Positions 55,653-64,000 of a DNA stretch of 64,000 nt are shown here, piece after piece. The stretch is taken from contig JASJZH010000001.1 of NCBI GenBank assembly GCA_037178975.1, positions 4,944,501-5,008,500 on the forward strand. Reading direction: 5' to 3'. The translations under genes were made by a program, and so were the position numbers. This DNA comes from Oscheius tipulae (lineage: Eukaryota; Nematoda; Chromadorea; Rhabditida; Rhabditidae). The notes beneath the pieces were generated by a model. It searched no databases, was not told the DNA's origin, and was given only the letters and a program-made list of their open reading frames with translations. Each line of letters opens with the position of its first letter. The stretch's first letter is position 1.

Positions 55653-57339
55653 TCATCGTTTTATCGTGGCCATTGTTGGGATCCGTCTGTACTTCTGATC
55701 CGGAAGGCCCTTTACCCTGAAAGCCGGCGGTGGATCAGCTCCAACTTTGTCCCGTGGAGGAACAACTTTCCGACTGTTAGAACCAGAACTCTAAAAATGC
55801 TTATGAATCCAATAATTGATTGGAAATTGCATTTGAAATTGTGTAAGTGGCTGCACTGGCTGGCCCAGAGATTTTAGCTTTTGGCAGCCTCAATGGAGGT
55901 ATGTGAGGGTCGAGTGATACCGGTGATTGATGCTTGCTTCTAGATCTCCTCGTAGCTACTGGAATTGTCGATGGATTGATATACTCTGCATAATGACGGG
56001 GACTTACTGAAAGTGTTGATAGAAGTTGCACAGCCAGGAACTTACTGGTATCTCTCCAAGGAGGTCTGTTATCCAAGGAAGATGGCTTTTTTCTTCTGGA
56101 GTGGGACCTGGTTTGTCTACGGTACTGGACTAGCTCTAAAGGTTTCTTTCTCTACCCCTACTCAGTCAGTCCAACCTAAGTCCATTGTGACCGGTCTCTC
56201 AAGAACCGGATACGTTTCAGTCCTTCTCATGATCCTCTTCTTCTTTTTCTTCTTCTTCACTGCCGTCTTCTGCCAAGGCGTGTTCGGCCTTCTTGAGCCG
56301 GATCTAGCCGATCTTCTGGAAGCTGAACGCGTGCCAGGGCGATAGCTTGACCGACGTCTGGAGCGTGCCGAAGCGAGATGGTACGGGGACCTGAACTTCC
56401 CCTATTAGTCGACCAGAATGTTTCTGTGAAAAAAAACTTTGTCATTCATTGCAAATAAGTCTCCCCAGCAGCGGATACAATAAAAACCACCCACCTGGCC
56501 AAATGTGCCTCGATGGGCACCGGCTGTTCATCGTAGACATCCCCGACAGAATTCCTTCTCAACGTGTAGACTTCTGCCCCTCCCGTTGAATGTCTTCGAA
56601 GACGAATCGGCGACAGAGAATGAGCTCGACTGGGAACCGGAGTCCAGTCGTCTAAAAGAACCATAGGTTTCTAGGAAGACGACAACCTGCACAAATTTGC
56701 CCAGGGCCACAAAACAAGTCATCAAAGGACTGACCCCAACTGCCGTACGGAGAAGCTGAAAATGTTTTTGGGGTTGGGTGATTGATGAGACATACTAGCT
56801 TTATGGTGTCGCGAGGAGCGGGAGCCCATCTATGATGCCTGGCAACGCTCTTTTTGAATTCATGGCAGCTTTTGAAACATTGTTTCAAACGTTTATTGAC
56901 CAACAACTCTGACCTGAACAATCTGGCCACAAGAGTCACACGATCCCATTCGATTGGCGCAGTTGTGACAGAAGCGATGACCGCATCCAAAGAGAACTTC
57001 GGGCTTCGAACCTCTACAGATTGGACAACAGCTCAGTTCTCCTTTCTTTTCAATGATTTTTCTAGCGTTCCCTCTGGCCATTGCTACAAGCCGATTGTGC
57101 TCGTCCAAGTTCTGTTTAGCTGCTTCCTCACACTGTATCCTGGCTTGTTCCGCCGTTTCCTTAGCTTCTTGTGCCATCCGTCTAGCCATCTTTTCATGGA
57201 CACGGGCTATTTCATTCGCTTCCTGGACTTGTCTAGCTGCTTCCTCGATTTGCCTCTTCACATCTTCTTGAGCCAATTGAGCAGTAGCAATGGCGTGTTT
57301 CATCAAGATCTCCGCCTGGATGTTGGACATTTCTTCCAT
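55653..57339 (-). CDS. RING-finger protein with coiled coil and RS-rich tail
   Basis: Minus strand, ATG at 57339 (MEEMSNIQAEILMKHAIA). The first 120 residues are a long charged helix (QIEEAARQVQEANEIARVHE, AQEAKETAEQARIQCEEAAK), then a RING: CPICRGSKPEVLFGCGHRFC and HNCANRMGSCDSCG. Later exons carry ASPYGSWGQSFDDLFCGPGQ, LRRHSTGGAEVYTLRRNSVG, an Arg/Ser-rich segment (SRRRSSYRPGTRSASRRSA), a Lys run (KKKKKKKR), and then either SPVSLDPHIPPLRLPKAK to TAA at 55801-55803 or, by another splice, SSGSNSRKVVPPRDKVGA to TGA at 55653-55655. RING suggests an E3 ubiquitin ligase; the RS tail suggests nuclear or RNA-related location. No ortholog named. The two ends look like alternative 3' exons. Confidence 0.65.
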
Positions 57340-57532
57340 AAGGAGAGGGTCGACGAGAAGAGGGAGGAGCAAGAGAGACACGAATTAGCGACTACTGCTG
57401 TCGAACGCCACGTTTCTATTTGTTTTTCGTCAAAACGAGTCGCTGAGCAATGTTTATCATGAACACCCAGAAGCAGAAACTTTTCTGTTCGCCTCTATGA
57501 AACTCTCACTGTCAATTGAAATTTTTTTTTTA

Positions 57533-58153
57533 TTAGTCTATTTCATGTGTGGTTCCTGAAACAGAAGTTAGGTAATAAGCGTTTGGAGCAATACAAATGA
57601 AGTATGTCACTATGTCGCATGGACTACTGACCCATACACCCTCGAAGGGAGCTGGATTGAAAATGATACATTCTCCAGTTGCTGGATCAGGATGTCCTAA
57701 ACTCTATTGTGATTGGAATCTGACGCAACACACCAGTTTGGAAGTTAGAGAATCCAGTCAAAGCACTACCGTCTTCCCAAAAACAAGAGTCGGTCGTATT
57801 CCCGGTACACTTTAAACCTATCCAGACCCCACTAGAAATTCCAGCGGACGCCCATCTCAGACAAGAGTTTACCTAAAGACCAATTGTTATCGATGGAGAA
57901 GAAACTAACGTCAGAAGCCTCGATATAAGTCAAGTTAGCTCCATACTTCTCACAATAGTCTTGAGATCCGGCATTGTCGAAACGAACGGAAGACTAAAGC
58001 TATATTCTAGCAATTTCAAGAACTCACGAAACTGTAGCAGTCATTGCCGCCGCAGATGGGATCGAAATTGTTTTGGTGATCTCCCGGGATGTTGCAGTAA
58101 CTTAGTTCAGCTAGAGGAAGAAGGAAAGGGAGGAGCCACAATTCACGCATCAT
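57533..58153 (-). CDS. Secreted single C-type lectin domain protein
   Basis: Minus strand, ATG at 58153: MMRELWLLPFLLPLAELSYC (signal peptide), NIPGDHQNNFDPICGGNDCY, then exon VRFDNAGSQDYCEKYGANLT, VWIGLKCTGNTTDSCFWEDG and ECIIFNPAPFEGVWV, then CDIVTYFICIA, ending EID (TAA at 57533-57535). One complete, short CTLD with WIGL and the closing Cys pair; it corresponds to the second domain of the two-domain family members. The adjacent segment 58288-58795 is its dead copy. A GATA site lies upstream. Confidence 0.75.
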
Positions 58154-58199
58154 CGGCCTAATGTGGTTTTTTTTTAATCGGATCTTTATATAGACCAGT

Positions 58200-58206
58200 T
58201 TATCAG
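58200..58206 (-). promoter_or_regulatory. GATA element before small lectin gene
   Basis: TTATCAG (CTGATAA on the coding strand), 47 bases upstream of the ATG at 58153. Confidence 0.45.
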
Positions 58207-58287
58207 TTGCGACTACGATAACTACAAAGAGCAACGCGCATTTATTTAATCAGCTACTCATAGAGAAGAAGGAGAGCACGGGAGCTG

Positions 58288-58795
58288 ACAAACGAAATAG
58301 GTAACGGTATCACACGGACAGCTGAACCTTTGGCCTTTCGAAGGGATACTGGTTGAAGCAGATACAGGCACCAGCTTTTGGATCAGGAAGTCCTGAAAAG
58401 TATGTAAAAGTAGAGTGACAAGGAACAGTCGTACTCCCTGTACACTTCAAACCAATTCAGATTCCGTTGGTTATTCCGTAGGTATTCGCGGTTAACCAGT
58501 TGTTGTCCTAGAAGTACTTTTCAATTGAACTATTTGATACTAACAATGGAGTTTTCGATGTAGGTCAAGTTTGCTCCAAACTTCTAACAATATTCCTGAG
58601 AGTCGTCACGTCCCAATGGGAAAGTGAACTGAAATCTCTTCTTCCAAAAGTCCAAAACTCCAAAATCTCACGAAAAAATAGCATTGGTTGTCGTAGAGCT
58701 CGAAGGCTGCGCCACTGCCCGGAACATCACAATCGAAAGCGCTTGTTGAAAAAGCAGGAATGGGAGTAGCTACGATTCCCGCAATGCCGGTAAAG
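58288..58795 (-). pseudogene. Dead tandem copy of the single-CTLD lectin gene
   Basis: Minus strand, aligned to the neighbour at 57533-58153. Leader remnant GIVATPIPAFSTSA plus FDCDVPGSGAAFELYDNQCY match its first exon, but no ATG remains. YCEKYGANLTYIE reads YC-stop-KFGANLTYIE (TAG near 58588), GVWIGLKCTG reads GI-stop-IGLKCTG (Trp codon TGG to TGA near 58461), the CFWEDG part is missing, and PFEGVWVSSPCDIVTYF is shifted out of frame at the equivalent of GVW. At least three independent lesions, so it is a pseudogene of recent origin (nucleotide likeness still high). Confidence 0.75.
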
Positions 58796-59246
58796 TGTGA
58801 CTCTTTTATTGGAGGTTTGAATCCATTTGTGATAGCAGTTGAGAATACAAAGAGTTTTACAAACTTTATCGAACTATTGTCGCACATTATCATAGAACTC
58901 TTGTTAAGAAGGGTCAATCATTCGGGGGGACAAAAAGATCTCTACTCTTTCTAAACACCGAGAAATAGGAACGGGGGAGGGACACCGGTAGTTACACCTT
59001 GTGAATTTAGGGATGAAAAGAAAACAACGATATTAAGAATAAGGGCACTCTATAAGGAAACTTTGTGTATGATACGCGGGGGCTTTCAATTCTTTTGATT
59101 CATATGGGAGGGACGGAAAATGATACATTTTGCAAGGCACAGGGCAAAATCAGGGCTCGATCACAGGTCAATTTGGATCTAGGACAGGGATTCTTCGAAA
59201 AATGTACACTCAACTGCTATTTACAGGGTACTCTCTGGATCTGGAT
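58796..59246. other. Intergenic, nothing recognised
   Basis: 451 bases between the lectin pseudogene and the 3' end of the phosphatase gene. Scattered open frames only. Confidence 0.5.
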
Positions 59247-60225
59247 TCAGGACCTCTCGAGGATGTGTGTTGGTGATTCGCTGTTCCGAGTTGTGGCATG
59301 GTAGACAGACTCTAGACGATCCATTCGCTCGAGAAGCGGGATAATCTCCAGCAACTCGCAATCTGTCGGGTCATCGAACCACGTCTGCACAGGAAGCTGA
59401 AAACGAATAGTTCCATAGGGAAATAGGAATAAACTGACGGCATTTTCCGGATGGAAAGCATAGCTTGCCGGCGAATTGTCGATGATAATCGTCTTGTGCA
59501 AATCCCTTCCTAACCTCGCCAGATCCTAAATGTTTTTTATTCAATAGATTCAAAAACAGCCAAACCTTGACATAATTACCCTTATGATAAACACAGGCTT
59601 CCCTGAAGAGCCTTGCTCTGAACACTCCTCGTTTGTCCAGAAGATCCGCTACAGGATCCGCATACTGAAATGATCTCTATTATGAGAACATAAAATGATT
59701 CATACCTTTGCCAGACTGGCCGTGAAGAGGACGCATTCGAAGCGCTCCCCTACCCGCTCAAGAAATTCGTCGACATATGGCCGTTTCAGTACGTAGACCT
59801 TGTGCTCGACACCGTCAATTTCAACAGGTATCACGAAATCGGCGTTCTTTACTGGCTGAAATGGGTCTGATTGTTAAAGATTGAATAAAACTGACTTTAA
59901 AAGACGAATGGACGAGAGTTTCGTCGAGATCGATGATAAGACATTTCTTGTGAGAGTCAGCCGGTCTCAGCTGTGGCAGCAGGTGGCGCTCTCCAGTCTG
60001 AAAACTCTTTATTAAAAATACAGATTCTTGAGATATGCCCAAAACACGAACAAATACCTTTTTCCGCCGTCTTCCTAACAAGCCTCTCCTAATAATTTCA
60101 TCGGCGGTCGGGGTCAGACCCGGTCGCAGAATCAAATTTTCTATATACACTGAGGGATCTTGTTTCAGCTCGTATTCTTCTTGGAATGTCTTTAAAGAAG
60201 CCACCCGCATCGTTTTCTGTTTCAT
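59247..60225 (-). CDS. SCP/CTDSP-type small C-terminal-domain phosphatase
   Basis: Minus strand. ATG at 60225, one base after a CTTACAG acceptor: [20 protein letters not shown], then [20 protein letters not shown], a basic stretch, and after an intron [20 protein letters not shown] followed by ETLVHSSFK, the DxDxT phosphatase motif of the HAD/FCP-SCP group. Then [74 protein letters not shown] and [20 protein letters not shown], the complete SCP core, ending ILERS with TGA at 59247-59249. Such enzymes dephosphorylate RNA polymerase II CTD Ser5 and other nuclear targets. C. elegans SCPL-1 is the likely counterpart. Confidence 0.9.
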
Positions 60226-61556
60226 ACTGTAAGGTTTGTAAAAATGAATACGAACAAAAGAGAATGGGAGAGAAAGAGACAAAGTGTTGGGCGAAACCAC
60301 CGGGCAAACAATGGAACGGCTGAACGATCGAGAATAGAGGGTGGGAATGGCGGTCGATCAGCCGTTTTTTGTTAGCTAAACTGTGACTGTAAGAGACTTG
60401 GCCTGGGGGCATCAAGGACGAGTTTTTCTTCCATAGAGATCATGGAGCGATATGCGGCAGGCGTCCAAAATGGCCTGATCTGGCGGAAAGACAAGCGCTT
60501 CGACGGACTGACAGGTCCAGGAAGAGTGTCTTTTGCCAGTCGGAGGAAACTATTTTTAGTTCGAGAGAGATTTTCGGAGGATATCTCGTTTTTCAGCAGA
60601 CTACCTCACTAAATTGAAATGTTACTATGACAAGTGTAGTCTCCTCACAGACATTGAAAGTTAGTAGGAAACCCGAAGAGACAAGAAGGTAGTGGGAGCC
60701 TGAAACCTAAAACTGGAACCAGGAAGAGAGTAGAGGTCGTCTGCCGCTTACTCACGACGAAACCCGATACCAAACATTTTTCCAGGGCATCTTTTTGCGT
60801 AGGAGGAGAAGCTTTCAAGTAAGAGGTATTGTAAATTGAAGAAAGAAAATTAGCGTTGGCACTAAAAGTGAGCGTGCGGAACATCTAAAACACAAGGCAA
60901 ATAGCTACAAGCATACCCGGCAAACATGTGGTTTCACTGCGAGAGAGAGAGTAACTCGTAAGCGGCTCTAAAAGTTTTTGTGAAAAGGTGGCTCTGAGAG
61001 AGAAGGAGATCAATCCCCTGAAGAAACGAAAGAGTTTCGAGAGAACAGGTGCCCTCGGGAAGGTGGAATGCAACCGACACGTCACACACAAAAGAGGTTA
61101 AACTTCCGAGAAGAAAGAATGGATGTGTCTGTGACAGAGTGTTCGTTTTTGTGTCTGGAAGGGGATGTTTTAGTGAGATAAGAGTCCTAATATACTACGG
61201 CTGTTTTCAAAGTCGCCTCATAGAATAGCTACGAGGTTGACACAAAGTTGCAAACTACAGTTACGCTACAGAAGTTATATCGCAAAAAAGTAAAGCAAAA
61301 AAGCGTTCTGCAAAGAAAGAACAGCTTCTTCTCATTGCTGTGCTATTTAGTCTGTGTGCACACCTGATTGATGGCTCAATAATGCGCGAAAGCAATGGGT
61401 TACCCACGCATTTTCGCGAAATTCCAAAGAGAACAGATATAGGGAATGGGAGGAATCAGTACAGCGTGCCGGTTATGCACTCTTATCGCGTATCAGTGCT
61501 ATCACGATTTTTCGCCCCGTTTACTGTCTAATACGGAAAACAAAACCAACCTTGGG
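60226..61556. other. Intervening region of the phosphatase locus
   Basis: 1.3 kb between the phosphatase start and upstream coding exons. Possible exons, not firm: minus-strand 60757-60884 (MFRTLTFSANANFLSSIYN.. with a GTGAGTAAG donor), and a plus-strand 57-codon frame from 60441. It is probably intron and alternative promoter sequence of the phosphatase gene. Confidence 0.4.
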
Positions 61557-62747
61557 TGAAATCTGAGAGATGACAGCCGGAGCCGGACTGTACTCATTAG
61601 GCGAGGCAGCAGAGACGGGCTTTGTCGTCGTGTCGCTGATCTGGACGGGCCCACTGCTTCCACGCTGATATTGGGTGATCGGCAGGTCGTTGGACGGATA
61701 ACTGCCGGCTGTGGTGCCGTTCTTTTGGACTTGAGTGATGAGCAGAGCGGGATTTGATGGCGGAGCCGAGACTAGTTTTTCTGGAAGCGAAGAAATTGAT
61801 TTTATTTGGAGCACATAGTTGGAAAGTCAAAATTTGTAATAATTGTGATTTTCATCTATGCAAATACAAAAAAAACCAGCCTGTTTTTCCTTCCGGCGCC
61901 ACACAGCAGCATAACGTCCTCATAAATCGACCCCATTTCGGTTTTGATCTCGCTGTTCGATTCTTCTCTGGATTTACTGAAAAAAAGGTGACTTTATCAA
62001 CGAAAAAGGGAAAAAAAGCAAGCAACTGACTTAGTTTTGTGAGCATTTTTTCAGCACAGCGGCTACGACAAAAACCTGCCGAATTTTCAGTACTGTAAAA
62101 TACATACGTACGCCATCACGTATCGCTTTTTGAAAACGTTTTTTCGCGAAATTACATTTTGTTCTATCGTTTCCAAAACTCTGGTTCCGATTACTATTCC
62201 CAGTTGTTTTTGACAGACCTGGATGACTCTGGGGTCTGACTTCGACCCTCGTAATCTGTGGCGAATTGCTGATCGGCGCCACGTGATTATTGTGTAGATG
62301 ATGATGATGCGACCCGACAGACCAGATCAAGCTGTTTTCCGGAAGAGGTTGTGGTTTGGCCGTCGAGAAGATCGGACTATCCTTGGGAGGCGAAGGTTTT
62401 CTCTCCACCTTGACCGTCTGAGGAGTCTGCTGCTGTTGTCTGATTCTGGCCATTGGCGGCACATTCTGATAGTTTCCAGTCTCTGGAGCAGATGGAGATC
62501 TCTGGGAGAGAGGCATTCTTCTAGGCTCCGCTTTGCTCACAGGCAGATTCAATGGAAACGGAGCCGGACGTTGAACTCTGGGTGTCTGAGCATAAATGTT
62601 CTCCATTCCGTAGGGAGAACGCTGGCTCATGACGGGGCTACCACGATAATAGGTAGTTACTCCTTGCCAATCCTCACTCTTATTCCAGTAGTCCAAAGAG
62701 TTTCTCGGTCCTATCTGTCTCTGATGGACCCCATTGGCATACGTCAT
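61557..62747 (-). CDS. Pro/Gln/Ser-rich disordered protein, possibly long N-terminus of the phosphatase
   Basis: Minus strand, ATG at 62747: MTYANGVHQRQIGPRNSLDY, YRGSPVMSQRSPYGMENIY, RRMPLSQRSPSAPETGNYQ, MARIRQQQQTPQTVKVERK, a His-rich run (HHHHLHNNHVAP) and, after an intron (about 61777-62219), KLVSAPPSNPALLITQVQK, SGPVQISDTTTKPVSAASP ending ISQISPK at a GTTGGT donor (about 61557). No folded domain; typical of regulatory N-termini of SCP-type phosphatases. The donor has nothing after it until the phosphatase exons, so a long isoform is likely, though the phase of the join (frame 0) does not match the MKQK frame, implying an additional exon. Confidence 0.5.
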
Positions 62748-64000
62748 GACCTCCTACCGGCTGTTCTGCCCGAATTTCTTGGCAGAGAGCAAACAGTCAA
62801 AGGGAACTGGTTCTTCGAATTGATTGGGGGTCAGGCTGAAAAATATGGATGGAAGCGTTGTTATTCACAGAAAGAGAAAGAACAACTGTCGAAGGAAAAA
62901 TAAAGGCCGAGAGAGAGAGAAGTGTTCAAAAGTTGTGGGCGGGATTAACACACTGCCAGAGACGGCGAAAGTGATCGAGATTCGTGTTTGCATGAACTCT
63001 GACTGTGCATTTGGTAGAGTCGACTGATCGATTCTCGAGGGACTATCACGAATTCAAAGAGAGACAGAGAAAACCATTCAAAACAAGAGTCAATTATCGG
63101 GTTCAACTCATCACGTATGAATGGAACATGCTGTTTGTTCGAATCGTGTGAATTATTGACCGGTGGCGGAAATAAATCATAAGAGAACAAAACCGACCAA
63201 TAAAGGTTATGAAAGGTGGAACGCGGGAAACTTGATATCGTGGCAGCTCATTGTCTATTCCTCTCAAAAAAAAAAAAAAACTGGAGTATCACATTTCGAG
63301 AAGAGTAATACACTGGAAGAGAAACGGAAAGAACTTTTTGTCGCCTAAGGGAAAAGTGATGCTAAATGAATAAACTCCAGAAAAGAGCTGTCTCTTCGAA
63401 GAGGAGGAATTCGAAGAGATCGGAGAGAACAACTGTCGTAGGAGATGATTGAGATCAGTGCTCCAACAGACTACAGCTTGAGGGTGTTAATCATGGCTTA
63501 CAACGCGAAACGAAACTTCCTCAAATTGCAATCGTCGACTGGAATTCGTCTAATTGGGGACTGCCAATTTGCAAGTTTTGAAAATGGTAAGGAACAAGAT
63601 AAATGAGTTTATGTTTACGCTGGATTAACTGGTAAAGAGTAGTTGGTCTCGTTCTGCCATCGCCTCGCCCTCTCGCCTTTCGCGACACAAAAGGCCGCCG
63701 GAAGGGCAAACATATAAACGCAAACAAGTGGTTTCACGGAATCTCTCGCGTGTGGTTTCTGCAAAAAGCAAAGAAGAAAACAGACGAAATTTGATAGGAG
63801 AGCAGAATGAAATGAAAGCTCTCCTCCACCAACATTTTTCTTGAACGTTGTGGGATGGAGTGAGAATTGGATTGAATTAGGCTGTGGAAGAGAGTCTGAT
63901 CAGAAAGTGAGAGAGAGAGAGAGGAAGAGGAGTTTTGTTCCTGCCGCCTCTTCACGTGACCACGTCGAATCATCACGAGAATTGGAATGGCTCCAATGAT
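62748..64000. other. Upstream or intron region, no gene recognised
   Basis: 1.25 kb with simple sequence: a poly-A run at about 63267-63280, an AG-rich microsatellite (AGAGAGAGAGAGG, about 63910-63930) and CACGTGACCACGT (about 63954) holding an E-box. No supported exon on either strand. Confidence 0.45.

Overview
The window is eukaryotic nuclear DNA, almost certainly from a free-living nematode of the rhabditid type. Signs are introns of mostly 31-60 bases with TTTCAG-like acceptors, very dense genes on both strands, and nematode-typical families: patched-related protein, secreted C-type lectin (CTLD) family, OAC-type acyltransferase, GT92 and GT31 glycosyltransferases, secreted LEA-like proteins, and a thioredoxin reductase ending in Gly-Cys-Sec-Gly. 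There are no operons of bacterial kind, plasmids, phages or CRISPR arrays. Exon chains below were joined by eye from reading frame and GT-AG signals, so outer limits are firmer than each internal boundary.

Layout. 1-5 kb: patched-related transporter-like protein, then an F-box protein. 5-11 kb: small peptide genes, an uncharacterised minus-strand gene, a small secreted protein and a large LEA-like repeat gene. 11-20 kb: CTLD cluster (four genes on both strands) with a GT31 glycosyltransferase, a small gene and a second, secreted LEA-like gene. 20-31 kb: a miRNA-like hairpin, small secreted genes, an OAC acyltransferase, a GT92 glycosyltransferase, another two-CTLD lectin and a broken coiled-coil gene. 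31-41 kb: COX15 (haem A synthase), a secreted Cys-Pro-Arg-Cys repeat protein, a remarkable lectin-neprilysin (CTLD-M13) fusion, another lectin, and a degenerate Rho-like GTPase. 41-46 kb: small Cys-rich secreted genes and a phospholipid scramblase with two alternative last exons. 46-57 kb: housekeeping genes: selenoprotein thioredoxin reductase with a candidate SECIS, an RBM7-like RNA-binding protein, a BACK-domain protein, the mRNA export cofactor NXT, TRAP-alpha of the translocon, and a RING/RS protein. 57-64 kb: a small CTLD gene beside its dead copy, and an SCP-type CTD phosphatase with a possible long N-terminal isoform.

The accessory theme is gut and secretion biology. Secreted lectins, sugar-modifying enzymes, small Cys-rich peptides and LEA-like proteins lie together, and seven of the ten lectin genes, counting the fusion and excluding the pseudogene, carry a GATA (TGATAA-like) element within about 60 bases of the start codon, which suggests intestinal expression. 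The most unusual items are the lectin-metalloprotease fusion (34082-37299), the Rho GTPase lacking consensus nucleotide-binding residues (39849-40544), the scramblase exon pair, the CPRC repeat protein and three hairpins outside annotated exons.
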